From Ectocarpus siliculosus (lineage: Eukaryota > Sar > Phaeophyceae > Ectocarpales > Ectocarpaceae), in NCBI GenBank assembly GCA_000310025.1, contig FN649746.1:1130234-1160933 (forward strand): DNA of 30,700 nucleotides, written 5' to 3'. Positions 21,901 through 30,418 of the stretch are shown one piece after another (position 1 is the stretch's first letter; every line of letters starts with the position of its first letter). Below the pieces are notes generated by a model that ran no database searches, was not told the DNA's origin, and saw only the letters and a program-made list of their open reading frames with translations. Both the position numbers and the translations under genes were made by a program.

Positions 21901-24900
21901 CCGCCGGCGGCGGCGACGTAGGCGACGGAGAAGACTTGCGCCGCCCCCTCCCCCTCCCCCTCCCCCTCCCTCTCCCCCTCCCGCTAGCGACCGCAGCTCC
22001 CTCCTCTCTCCCCGAACTCGACTCGGCGCTCCCCCCCGCAACCTCCGGCGGTACTGGCGTGTTGCCCCCGCTGCTGGAGGTCGGGGTACGCGGCCGTTTC
22101 TTGCCGGTGAGCGGTGGGGCGCCCGCGACGGCAGCCGTGTCGTCCTCCGCCAGGTTGCGGTATCGCAGCCACCTGCCGGGGCAAGAAGCACGGCGCCAAC
22201 CCGAAAAAAAAATGAATTGGTTTGACACGGTATCTATTTACTACGGTTCGAGAGAAGTAACGCTGCCGCTGCTGCTGCTGCTGCTGCGACAGAACGTACG
22301 TTATGGTCCTTTGGTTGCCGTCAAGGTCGACTTGAGGACGGGTCAGTGGGTGTTTGCGCGCGCTCGCGCGTCTTTCCCGCAAAAAAGGGCGGCCAAAGCG
22401 CTACATACCGATGTTAACCTGTATGAACCCAAAAACAATCGAAAATGATGAAACATACATATCCAAGCCGTCAACTTGCAACCCATGTTCACCTCCATCA
22501 ACCTTTAAGTAGCAAATATGACGAAAACAAACATATTCAAGCCGTCAACTTACCTTTGGTAGCAGCTCACGCACAGACCTCGGGCGTAATGTTTTCTTTC
22601 GGGATGAGTGCAGCTGAAGTCCTGCGATCGGCGAGGGGACCTGTGCTCGCAACAAGATTAACAATGGGGGCAACGAACATGCAGCATTGTAAAAAACACA
22701 CGCCACTTTTCCAAGCCTGCGACCCTCCCCTTACGCATGCATAAAACATAGCGGACGGGCGAGCATTCGTGCAGTGTTACCGACCCCGCACCATTGCCGT
22801 GGTGTACGCGAGCAGCGTGCGCGTACGTAAATGATAGCCCGACAAAAACACAACAAACAAATAAATAGCTCGGTTAGCAAAAAATGAGCAAGCGCAACCC
22901 GCCCCCCCGCCTGCGACAACATTGTCTTGTGCGAGGTTCTCTCGTGAGAGGGAGAGGGCGAAATGCATCATTCATTGGGGCATTATTCTCGTACAACAAA
23001 CACACCAGTGAAACGGACAGAAAGTCAAACGAAAACGGCGAACACCGCTCGCCGTGCTGTTAGGACACAAGGTCTATAAATGACACAAAATGACACAAAA
23101 AGAGAGGAGCCCTTGGAGGGTGGCGGTACGAATTCAAGTATTCGACGCACAACCCCCAACTGGGTCAAGGACCAGATCGGGAGAATGGGGGGTCTATTGC
23201 ATAGCATTTAGTGTGGCATACTAAAACCTTCCAAAAATATTCATCATTGTATAGGCTCTAGCATAGTCACATGTAAAACCTATATGTAAAACTTAAACCA
23301 TTTAGTGTGGCATACTAAAACCCACTTACTATAAATATTCATTGTATGCTCTAGCATAGTCACATGTGAAATCTATATGTAAAACTTAAACCATTTAGTG
23401 TGGAATACTAAAACCTATACTATAATATCCATTCTATAGGCTCTACAGTAGTATACCGTATATGACACAAGATAACACACCCCCTTGACCGATTTTCAAA
23501 GATCGATTTCTCAACAGCAGGAAGACTCACAGCGCCGAAAATGGCGGCGTTGGAACCGTCTCGGTGAGAGCTTTTGGAAAATGTATCATTTCGTTTATGT
23601 ATCCTATTCGTCGTCGAGCAATCAATCTTTGAAAATCGGGCCAGGGGGTGTGTTATCTTGTGTCATATACGGTAGTCACATGTAAAACTTAAACCTATAC
23701 GTTAAACATATGATGCACTTCTAATTATATGGGTTTTAGCTGTGATGTGATACAATGGCTTGGTGGCGCCAAACGGGCCTCTTCTTTTTCTCACTTGATC
23801 GAAGGGCCGATGTCCCCCTCGAATCGCTGTCTCTCCGACATGCTGCTCGCCTGCTTCTCCGAGGCTATGGCCTCCGTCTCTAGCCGAAGCACGCGCTCCT
23901 GAAGCAGCTGTTGTTACAAACAAGTCGTAAAGGGGGTGAATCGGCCGTACATGAGAATTGTCAAAACATTAAAAAGGGAGGTGTATGGGCCGAGGACCCT
24001 TGCGGCTTTACTGGATTGCGCGTGTGTTGGAATGTATAGGGAAGCATTGTATGTGTTCTCCACAGATGTTACTGTTGTTGTCTTCACATTAAAACCGTTC
24101 TGATCTCTCTGCCCAATACCTCCATCTGTCCGTACTGATCTAACACTTGACGCGGTCGATTCCCGTGGTCACAGATACCAATTCCATTTATTGGGCGGGG
24201 GATTTCAAGTCCAGACACATCGCACTCGCCGGGAGAGTACACGCAAGGCGTGGCCGAGAAAAGCGCGGGATTTGGTGTGCCAAACCCAACCGCTGTGAAA
24301 CTTGAAATAAATTCTCCCCCTCCGTCCCGGCTTTGTAGGGATGCGATGTCAACGGTCTAACGACTACACCCTATGAGTGACCCCCACCGCCCGCCCGCAC
24401 GCCCGAAGTAGTGCCTCCCACCAAGGGTCGTCACTCTTCCACCCACCTGCAAGTGCTCCTTGATGGGGGACGTCGAGACGGCCAGGTCGCAGAGCCCCCG
24501 CAGCAGCCGCGCGCGCTCCGCCGGGGTGAACACCGCGTAGCTCTTCCGCCGCAGCAGGGAGGCCAGCCCGAGCGACTTGGAGTCGAGCGTGTCGCCGCTG
24601 GTCCCGTAGCCCCCGCCGCTGCCGCCGGCGCCGGTGCCGGCCAGCGCGGTGTCCTCGGCGGGGGGTTTCACCGCGGTGGAGGCGTTAAGCTCCCCGTCGC
24701 GCACTTTCTCCAGCTCCGACGGGCTTAGCGGGAGCATCCTCTCGGCGCAGCCGTACAGAACCTGAGGTACGGTAGGGGCGTGTGGGTTGGATAGAAGAAA
24801 TGAGCGGACGAATCAAAATTAAGGGATGCATGGAGCTGCAATAAAAATGCGCGCACGCGGGGGGGTACTGGCGTCCCATCTGGGAACACACATGGGATGC

Positions 24901-27900
24901 GCGACTGCTCTCTCAAGGTCAGAGGGGCGGAAGGATTCATCCGCCGCTTGGGTGGGGGCGGGAGCCGGCGTTGGGTTGGGTTGGGTTGGGGGGAGGGGAG
25001 GGTCACTCATACTCGCCGGGGGGGGGGGGGGGATTGCAGGGCTGGCATACCTGCGACTGCTGGAGAGCGACCTCCAGCTCCTCCAGCGTCAGCTTCTCCT
25101 CCTCCTCGTGGGTGTTGACCAGCACGTACTTCCCCTCGATCTCGTCGAACGCGGACACGACCGCCTCCCGCACCACGGTGGCCTCCCCGCCCTTCGTCCC
25201 CTTCCTCCTCCTCCTCCTCCCCTCCTCCTCCTCCCCGCTGTCGCTCTCCGACATGTCGTCGCAGCTAACGCCGCCACCGCCACCGCCGTCCAAACCAGCG
25301 TCGCCCTCCTCCTCCCCTAGGCTCCGCCGTACCGCCAACCGAGCAACAACGGCACCCAGCAGCTCCGCCCGCGGGACCTTGACCCTCGGCAAGTTCTTCT
25401 CCGCGAGGACCACCTCGGCCTTCGGCGACTCCCCGGCAGAGCTGGCCGTACTCCCGCCGCCGCTCTTCCCCGCAGGAGACGACCCCGAGCTCTTCCTGCC
25501 GCTGCTTCCGCTTCCCCCCTTCTTCGCGCCTGCCGCGGCCCTGGCCTTCGCGTCCGGGGGCTTGGCCCCGTTCTCGCGGGGGGCGAGGGACGGCGACGCT
25601 GGCGGGGACCGCTGCTGCTGCGACTCCGCCGCAAGGGTGGTAGCAAACCCCGTTTCCATCTTGCCAGACGCTTCTGCTGCCGCCGCCGCCGCCGCCGCTG
25701 AAGTCCCCGCTTCGCGCTTCGGCTCCGTGAAACCGGAGTCGCCTGCCTTCTCCCCGTCTACCGACATCGGCGAGAGGGCGCCGTTGGCGGTCGCGCCCGT
25801 CTGCTCGGAGGACGAAAAGGATGCCGATCCCGACGCCGCGCTAACGGCGACCTCCGCTGACACCACTGCCTTAGCGGCGGGCCCCTGCCCCGCCGCGCCG
25901 ACCGGCGGAGGGTCCCCGGCGCCACCGCCACCATCCGCGGGTACGGCGGTGGTTGTCGCACCGCCTCGTGGGAGTCCCGCTCCTTCCTCCGGTAGCGCCG
26001 CCGGCGCCTCTGCGGCGGTGGCCGGGTGCGCATTCGTAGCCTCCTCGACCGCGCCGCCGTTCTCGAGCTGGGCGGGACCGCTGTCGTCCCTCGCCGTCGT
26101 AGCCGTGTCCTGCCTCCCCGGGACCTGCTCCGGCCCATCGCCGGGGGGCGGCGGCCGCGGCTCCCCGTTCGCCTCACCCTCGCCCCCCTCCTTCTCCTCT
26201 TCCGAGGCGGTAGGCTTGGCTTCCCTAGCCTCCTCCTCTGCCACGACACCCAGCACGGGCTTATCTCGCTCCTCGCGCTGATACGCCGCCGCGCTGGGCT
26301 CCTCCGTGATCACTTCAGCGGCCGGCGTCGCAACGGGTGCGGCGGCCTTGTGGTGACTGGCTGACTTTCGGAACAGCGGAATCTGCGCGACGGCGCAAGT
26401 CAAGACGGGTGTGTGTCCGAAGCGGGCGGGGGGAGCAATCAATGGGGCTCAAGGTCCGCCTCGAATCTCTCACAGAAGAAACACAAGCGCCGATACTTCG
26501 GCCGTTCATGCAGCAGTGCCGCTCGGCTCAAGGTACGGAGAGACGGCAGCAGTCGTTTGCAGCAGTAGCGTAGAGGCGAGAATCCAAATGTCACCATCCT
26601 CTACAACAACACCAGCCATCGCGGTGACGCCATCACGTCACAGCAACAATCCCAAACGCCTACAAGTACAATACTACGTCTATGACGCATGCCGATAAAA
26701 CGGGCAACCTCGACCATGCCACCACACTCTTAGTTGGACACCCGTGGCCGGCCGTTCGTACCTCGTCGAACTCATCGCCGAACTTCTTGGCGACGCGCTG
26801 CCGTCCCGTGCGCCTCGAGACCTCGCCGCTGCCGCCATCGCCGCCACCATCGCCAACCGAATACCCGCTCCCGACGCTGGTGCTCCTGTTCCTACCGCCC
26901 GCGGCCGGGTTCCCGTCGCCGCCGCCTTTCGAGGGAGAAGACGGGGTGGTCGTCGGCACACCGGCGGCGACGGCACCGTTCGATTCTCCGAACGGAGCGG
27001 CGGCAGCCACTTCGAGACGGTGTTCTTCCTTCGCCCCCGGCTGCAGCGCGTCCTTGGGCGGCATCGGTATCACGTCGCCGCCGCCGCCGCCGCCACCACC
27101 GGTGGTCTTCCTCGGCGAAGTCGGCGGTTGCTGCTGGTGGTGCTTGGGGATCCTGGGAGGGAGCCCCAGAGGCGAGAACGGCTGGTGCTTGCAGGTGGGG
27201 CAGGTCCAGACGCCGTGCCGTTTCTGCGGTTGGAACAAAAAGGACGAAATTGCGGGTAAGTTATTCTGGGTACCGGACGGCGGGTGACGGCTGTAAAGCA
27301 GCCGGGGGTAAAGGGCAAGGGCGTGCAGGAAACAACCCAAGTACAGTTGCCAAGAGGTGAGCCAGAATAGTACACGGACACAAAAAATGGGCGGTACACT
27401 TTGGGGGGGGGGAGAAGGTGAGCAAGGATCCCGCGTCTACACCTATGCCTCTGTCCCACACACAACACCCAAAACAACCCGACAACACAACCATAAATTC
27501 GCGGGCACAAATGAGTTAGCTGTACCCTAGGCGCAAACTGAATGCCCTCTCTCCCCCCCCAAACAAAGCGCCACCGACACAACAACCACTGCTCCTGCAT
27601 GCGGTCCGCTCGCTTGCTCACCCTAGCCTGCCCCGGGAGCAGCAAGCACTCCACGTGGCGCGGCCGCCGGCAGATGAAGCACCGAAGCGCCGGCCAGACC
27701 TCTTCCTCCGCGGCGGCGGCGGCGGCAGCGGCGGCCGCTGCCTTCTTGCTCCCCTTCCCCTTCTTGATGGGCGTCTTCTTGATCTTTGCCTCGGGGTCTG
27801 CGTTCGCGCCGCAGGCGCAGCAAAGGACCTCCCACGGAGGAGGCGTCGCCAGGAAGTCTTCCATGGTTTGGCGGGGGAGGGCCGGCGTTCTCTCTTGGAC

Positions 27901-30123
27901 CACGCTCAGCAGACGCTCCTGCGTCGTTCGGGGAGGGACGCGCGTTGGAGGAAATGGAGTTTTTCGTTTACCGCTGGAGAAAGCGCGGCATTGTTGTTGT
28001 GTGGTCGTTCATGTTGTTCTTGTCCCCACACTAACCGTTTCCCGTCTCTGCTCGCTACCACGTTCTAACACCCGTACCGATCGAACTGACGCGGACGAAC
28101 TCCTCACTGGCCAACTAGCACCCAAAAAAAACGGGTACATACACATACACCAATCCGTTCCGAGAAGGGTATCATCCGCAACCCTTCGCGTACAACGGGC
28201 GTACTGCTGTACCTTGTACAAGCGGTCGAGCTGGTTCTTGAAGTGTTCCGCCGCCACCCAGAGAGGAGAGCCATCGTGGTTGAACTTCTGGGCGTTCTTC
28301 CAGATCTACACGGGGCCGCAGGATCACCGCAAAATGGTGGCAAAAGGCGGCGATATGCGCGCAATAAGGGCGGGGGGGGGAGGGAGGGCACTCAACGTTA
28401 GGCATGCCCGCAATGCAAAAGTCCTTGCATCCCTGCATGGTTCGCATGAAGCTCGTCGGGTTTTCTACAGCCGGGTGGGTAGGATACATAGAGGAGAGGA
28501 AGGGGGACGGTACATTCACATTCATGTGTGGTCCTCAAAGTATTTCGACCTTTTCACCGCACGTCTAACATGATGCGGGACCGCCATCGCCCATACCCCA
28601 AGGGGGTGCCACAGCAGACGACCTCCTATTATACCAAGATGCAACGATACGCACCAGCTTCATGTCCCTGAAGAAAGAGACGTGGTCGAAAGGAGCGGTC
28701 GCCGTGGCAAACGGCACCGCGGTCGCCACGACTGACAACCCCTGCTCCTCCTGTTCCTCGTTCCCCTCCGCGTGCCCCCCTGCGGCCGGTGCGGCGGGCA
28801 AAGGCCCGCTCTCGTTGGCCCGGCTGCCGCCACCACCGCCTCCGCCACCACCGCCACCGCCGCCACCGCCGCCACCGCCACCGCCGCCGCTCACATCCTT
28901 GCCAGCGTTGTTGGAAACGCCCACGTGCTGCTGCTGCCCCCCGCCGTCGTAGCCAAACCCGCCCCCGTTGACGACGCCGCCGCCATCGTATACTGCCGTC
29001 GCCGTCGCCGGGCCGAGTGGCACAACCCCAGTCTCGTCACCGGCGCCCCCCCTCAAGTCGTTGGGGTCACCGCCGTTGTTCTGAACCCCGAGCCCTCCGT
29101 TGCTGCTGCTGCTCACGTCGTGAGGTTCCGCCGCCGTTGCCGGCGTCGCCACCACCCCGTCAGAGACCTCGCCGGAAGCGGCGGCGGCGACGCTGCTGAA
29201 GAAGCCGTCAATCTCGTCGTCCTCACCACCAGGCGCGGTAGCAGCAGCGGCGGCGGCGGCAGCTGCTGCAGCGGCAGCAGCAACGGTAGAACCAGTAGCG
29301 ACAACGGTGCCGGTACCATCGTACAACACGCCGCCTCCTAAGGGCGGCGGTGCGGTCGACGCAGCGGGGGGGGTGGCCCTAGCAGCGCCGGGACCCCCCG
29401 CCAGGACGTCTAGCACCTCATGCTGCGAAGCCGCGGGGCCCCCATCTTCCACCGGCGGCGGGTCTGTGTTGGGCACCGCGCTAGGGTGAAGCCCCCCGAA
29501 GGATCCGAACTGGACCTTGTAGTACATGGTCTGGAGGTCCATCGGCCGCTTGATCAGGGCCCCGTAGAGGGGGAGGCTGGGTTTCCACAAGAGGGAGGGG
29601 AGGGGAGGGGATGGGGCGGGGGTTATGGCGGTGCGGGAGGGGGAAAGGAAACCTGGCGACGGTGACGCTGTTGTTCAGTTTGTTCAGTGAGGTTCCCTGC
29701 GAAGACTTACAACACATCGGGGACAGATGAAAGGATAAGAAAGTCTCCGAAAGCGCGGCGTAACGACAACTACTACGACCACGACAACAGCAAGATAATG
29801 AACCAATCAAAACAAGGCAGCAACGACAAACAACCGACGACAAGGTAGATGAGGCTGGTTAGAACAAGCATGAGCGTACATCAAAGGGCTTCGAAGGAGC
29901 GGTGTAACGTCGACCACGACGGCAACCGCAACAAAAAAAAAAAAACACTTCAAGAACAAAAGAAGGCAGCAACTCTGCATACTAACCACGATGAAAATAG
30001 GAATAGGCTAGGGAGAACAAACATGTACGTCGATCGATCAATCGTCTCACTCACGCCACGAGGTCGACCGGTTCCAGGAACGCCAAGAACAGCTGCTGCT
30101 GCGCCAGGAGACGGATGATGAGC
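15846..30123 (-). CDS. Bromodomain-PHD-WHIM-PHD chromatin protein, 16 exons assembled (5' end missing)
   Basis: Sixteen exons, all with GT-AG borders and continuous phase (mostly phase 0), give at least 2168 residues; numbering starts at the first whole codon. The domains are: bromodomain (1-49 plus 319-361, split by a low-complexity insert); PHD finger (about 394-471); Gly/Ser/Ala-rich linker; WHIM1 (about 1132-1163); acidic Glu/Asp tract; WHIM2 (about 1687-1797); WHIM3 (about 1975-2040); AT-hook (KKRGRPK); C-terminal PHD (about 2095-2135). Bromodomains bind acetyl-lysine, PHD fingers read histone tails, and WHIM motifs contact ISWI ATPases and linker DNA. The protein is therefore probably a nuclear remodeller accessory subunit of the BAZ/ACF1/BPTF type. 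No DDT domain was recognised. The order differs from those families, in which PHD-bromodomain is C-terminal. The N-terminus lies in poor sequence or beyond the window. A gap lies in one intron. Confidence 0.82.
16404..16424. repeat. Interstitial telomere-like repeat
   Basis: CCCTGACCCTAACCCTAACCC: one degenerate and two perfect TTAGGG-type units plus part of another. It is located in the last intron of the chromatin gene. Confidence 0.85.
16591..16686 (-). CDS. Chromatin gene exon 15: C-terminal PHD finger, first part
   Basis: Thirty-two codons: ATCSICGEGGALICCDYCPA then SFHMEPCLDLAK, between acceptor tatctcag and donor gtgggg. This is an unmistakable PHD core: CxxC, then CDxC-type second pair, then SFH. 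The His-Cys spacing is H-x3-C rather than the usual H-x2-C. Confidence 0.92.
16932..16947 (+). repeat. Dispersed repeat, fragment D
   Basis: gcatgcacggctatga is identical to the 3' part of copy B, and is followed as there by a C-rich stretch. It sits in the intron between exons 14 and 15. Too short to be certain on its own. Confidence 0.4.
16993..17274 (-). CDS. Chromatin gene exon 14: WHIM3 and AT-hook
   Basis: Ninety-four codons after acceptor aaccag: ALLMMEAGITKEWLAKWWNK, GWASPAVAMRVVTLQSVAYR and AYALDAAVLYEG complete the WHIM3-like helical segment. A Pro-rich stretch follows with GKKRGRPKSS, a textbook AT-hook core (GRP between basic residues) that binds the minor groove of AT-rich DNA. 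Ends LFKGVHE before donor gtggga. Confidence 0.87.
17869..18235 (-). CDS. Chromatin gene exon 13: linker and start of WHIM3
   Basis: Acceptor ttcgccag, then RRLKAASAAAGGLGATAEG, a Ser/Lys-rich linker (SSKKKGKGGGNRGGAEEP), then VDVSGLRSAVLQLAEAVPEK, WRRVSYPAWRAFVLVATGPR and ELMQ before donor gtgcgc. The Trp- and Leu-rich end starts the WHIM3-like segment. A degraded second copy of this exon appears beyond the gap at 18445-18790 and should not be counted as another exon. Confidence 0.82.
18345..18444. other. Assembly gap of exactly 100 N
   Basis: A run of 100 Ns of conventional length, so the true distance is unknown. It falls in the intron between exons 12 and 13 of the chromatin gene. Both sides end in long G-runs (18313-18332 and 18767-18789). 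Confidence 0.99.
18445..18790. other. Degraded duplicate of 17990-18334 (probable assembly artefact)
   Basis: Read side by side, the two segments follow the same order. Shared landmarks include cctgggcct, gggttc, ccttgg/ctcggtcc, cttgaagcgcc/ctgaaggccc, gggtgg, cccccag, ggcg/gggggtgg, aataacat, and then ttgaagg followed by a G-run. Differences are mostly lengthened homopolymers and T/G in place of mixed bases, as in a low-quality read. In the exon frame it still reads KKVCPGAGMLFPHPPNKG, mirroring TKQVCQGSCMLFASRRLK. Confidence 0.85.
18823..18846. repeat. (GT)n microsatellite
   Basis: gtgtgt tract with a second, shorter one around 18939-18954. Both are in the intron between exons 12 and 13. 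Confidence 0.9.
19204..19242 (-). CDS. Chromatin gene exon 12: micro-exon (39 nt)
   Basis: One base, CGVRIPASHGTS, then two bases, between acceptor cgtaaag and donor gtagac. It keeps phase 2 from exon 11 to exon 13, where the join reads SRRRLKAAS. The splice signals are weaker than elsewhere; a longer version in another frame was possible but breaks the phase. Confidence 0.45.
19454..19488 (-). CDS. Chromatin gene exon 11: micro-exon (35 nt)
   Basis: KTLPEHYVYPA plus two bases, between acceptor ggtgccag (after a long T-run) and donor gtaggt. Its phase, 0 in and 2 out, is exactly what the neighbours need. It has no domain signal of its own. Confidence 0.55.
19895..20131 (-). CDS. Chromatin gene exon 10: end of WHIM2 region
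   Basis: Seventy-nine codons: AKTLHSSPIRSESRLAKEIS then TQLNISLKTVPEGEEEEE, then a Gly/Arg-rich stretch ending GSGSTRL before donor gtaggc. Joined to exon 9 it reads W..F...A.EELAKTLHSSPIRSESRLAKEI. This fits the part of the WHIM family in which a helix is followed by (G)IRE..L...L. Confidence 0.8.
20459..22172 (-). CDS. Chromatin gene exon 9: acidic and basic linker, WHIM2
   Basis: This exon has 571 whole codons. It opens WLRYRNLAEDDTAAVAG after acceptor ccggcag. It has an RG-repeat patch (GRGRGRGRGRGR then RKSS), then several hundred residues dominated by Glu, Asp and Lys, then poly-Ala and Ser. A basic helix RERREWRRAQAAERARELRA leads into PLGMDRDGKVYLLFRGD, which fits WHIM2 (PLG.DR.G..Y..F.GD). 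GKGRVGRPPAYA is AT-hook-like. It ends WSVFRGEAVEEL before donor gtaagg. The acidic tract could bind histones, as in other chromatin proteins; this is inference. Confidence 0.87.
21360..21830 (+). repeat. Long polypyrimidine-rich tracts (TCC/TTC runs)
   Basis: The plus strand is almost purely C and T in blocks around 21360-21425 and 21668-21810. These encode the Glu-rich part of exon 9 on the minus strand. Such purine/pyrimidine strand asymmetry with mirror symmetry can adopt triplex (H-DNA) structure. Confidence 0.8.
22440..22558. repeat. Two diverged direct repeats
   Basis: atgatgaaacatacatatcc and atgacgaaaacaaacatatt each lead into caagccgtcaactt. The two starts lie about 73 bp apart. They are in the intron between exons 8 and 9. 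Confidence 0.7.
23205..23453. repeat. 94-bp tandem array, about 3 units
   Basis: catttagtgtgg starts at 23205, 23299 and 23392, spaced 94 and 93 bp apart. Units share catactaaaac, ctctagcatagtcacatg and tatatgtaaaacttaaacc. A stretch matching a unit's end resumes at 23675, so the array is interrupted by the inserted element at 23456-23672. It is AT-rich compared with its surroundings and lies in the intron between exons 8 and 9. Confidence 0.92.
23456..23672. mobile_element. MITE-like element with long terminal inverted repeats and TA duplication
   Basis: This is a 217-bp element. Its left end ccgtatatgacacaagataa is repeated inverted at the right end; the inverted repeats run about 55-60 bp with few mismatches, through cgattttcaaagat. 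TA flanks both sides (23454-23455 and 23673-23674). The neighbouring tandem units show the empty site, ctctagcaTAgtcacatg, with a single TA. This fits Tc1/mariner-class target choice and a Stowaway-type nonautonomous element. It is too small to encode a transposase. Confidence 0.88.
23795..23907 (-). CDS. Chromatin gene exon 8: helix after WHIM1
   Basis: LLQERVLRLETEAIASEKQA, then SSMSERQRFEGDIGPSI, then two bases before donor gtgaga. Splicing to exon 9 completes a Lys codon in frame. A strongly helical, coiled-coil-like continuation of WHIM1. The acceptor may instead be nine bases further in (start 23898), which also keeps the phase. Confidence 0.78.
24320..24377 (+). repeat. Dispersed repeat, shorter copy C
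   Basis: ctccgtcccggctttgtagg, atgcgatgtcaa and cgactacaccctatgag match copies A and B, with an internal gap where they have ggcatgcacgg. It lies in the intron between exons 7 and 8 of the chromatin gene. Confidence 0.7.
24447..24761 (-). CDS. Chromatin gene exon 7: WHIM1 motif
   Basis: This exon has 105 codons: VLYGCAERMLPLSPSELEKV, a Gly-rich stretch, then SYAVFTPAERARLLRGLCDL and AVSTSPIKEHLQ before donor gtgggt. The end fits the WHIM1 pattern (Y..L...E+L.LL..LCD......I+E.+) found in DDT-domain remodeller subunits. Confidence 0.85.
25051..26382 (-). CDS. Chromatin gene exon 6: long linker
   Basis: This exon has 444 codons from IPLFRKSASHHKAAAP to EELEVALQQSQ, then donor gtatgc. Most is Ala/Glu/Ser/Gly low complexity, probably disordered. 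Two stretches look folded: LPRVKVPRAELLGAVVARLA, and ATVVREAVVSAFDEIEGKYV with LTLEELEVALQQ after it. The second lies where a DDT domain would be expected before WHIM1, but I cannot match it to DDT with confidence. A basic patch RRRRRKGTKGG lies just before it. Confidence 0.85.
26762..27223 (-). CDS. Chromatin gene exon 5: end of first PHD finger and linker
   Basis: KRHGVWTCPTCKHQPF after acceptor accgcag supplies the last CxxC and the W of the PHD finger. About 140 residues follow, rich in Pro, Gly and Ser with a poly-Gly run, ending RRTGRQRVAKKFGDEFDE before donor gtacga. The phase is 0 at both ends. Confidence 0.88.
27622..27918 (-). CDS. Chromatin gene exon 4: first PHD finger, N-terminal part
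   Basis: Ninety-nine codons from ERLLSVVQERTPALPRQTME. The zinc ligands CCAC come first, followed by a Lys- and Ala-rich insert (KKTPIKKGKGSKK plus poly-Ala), then CFICRRPRHVECLLLPGQAR, which supplies CxxC and HxxC. Donor gtgagc. The gap between the first and second ligand pairs is longer than in a standard PHD. Confidence 0.9.
28213..28305 (-). CDS. Chromatin gene exon 3: bromodomain helices B-C with acetyl-lysine Asn
   Basis: Thirty-one codons, IWKNAQKFNHDGSPLWVAAE then HFKNQLDRLYK, between acceptor gtgtag and donor gtacag. KFN carries the conserved asparagine that binds acetyl-lysine, and the following segment forms helix C. This is the most diagnostic piece of the bromodomain. Confidence 0.9.
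28655..29576 (-). CDS. Chromatin gene exon 2: bromodomain ZA loop, helix A, low-complexity insert, start of helix B
   Basis: The exon opens LPLYGALIKRPMDLQTMYYK, then VQFGSF, which is the ZA loop and helix A with the classic PMDL. About 270 residues rich in Gly, Ala, Ser and Pro follow, including poly-Ala and a poly-Gly run of more than 20. It ends FDHVSFFRDMKL, the start of helix B, before donor gtgcgt. The whole 922 nt are open in this frame and in phase with both neighbours. Part of the insert could be an unrecognised intron, since this GC-rich stretch has few stops in any frame. Confidence 0.78.
30055..30123 (-). CDS. Chromatin gene exon 1 in window: bromodomain helix Z
   Basis: Acceptor aatgcag, then LIIRLLAQQQLFLAFLEPVD and LV, then donor gtgagt. 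LLAQQQ...FL.PVD is the standard first helix and start of the ZA loop of a bromodomain. The exon begins with the last base of a codon, so at least one exon lies upstream. Two weak candidates are 30291-30250 (FKCVPKELSKTWEAG, wrong phase) and a short ATG-containing piece near 30201-30158 (right phase, weak donor). Confidence 0.8.
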
Positions 30124-30418
30124 CTGCATTTACAACAAGAAAACGAGAGCAAAAAGAAGATACACCAAGGTTTGATCGTGAAAAATATGGCAAGCGACCC
30201 CGGTGCCATCCTAAGCGGAACAACAAATAGGCAAAGAACGAGTCACCCCCGCCTCCCAGGTCTTCGACAGCTCCTTGGGTACGCACTTAAAGATCCGCGC
30301 GCGGACTCATGTAGCGGAGACTCGACTAAAACGGGCCGAAACACGAGAGAGGTTGAGAAGAAACATAAAAGCGGGCGGCCAAAAAAAGAGTCGTAGAGTA
30401 GTCCGCCGGAGAACAAGG

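Noticed and set aside
20691-22448. 585-codon plus-strand open frame, Ser/Pro-rich
   Set aside because: It is the antisense of exon 9: Glu codons (GAG/GAA) read backwards give Ser/Leu/Phe runs. The minus strand carries WHIM2 and in-phase splice sites.
24971-26281. 436-codon plus-strand open frame
   Set aside because: Antisense of exon 6; it has only low-complexity Ser/Pro/Ala, while the minus strand links in phase to PHD and WHIM exons.
27542-28573. 343-codon plus-strand open frame
   Set aside because: It runs across bromodomain and PHD exons of the other strand and their introns, with no domain of its own.
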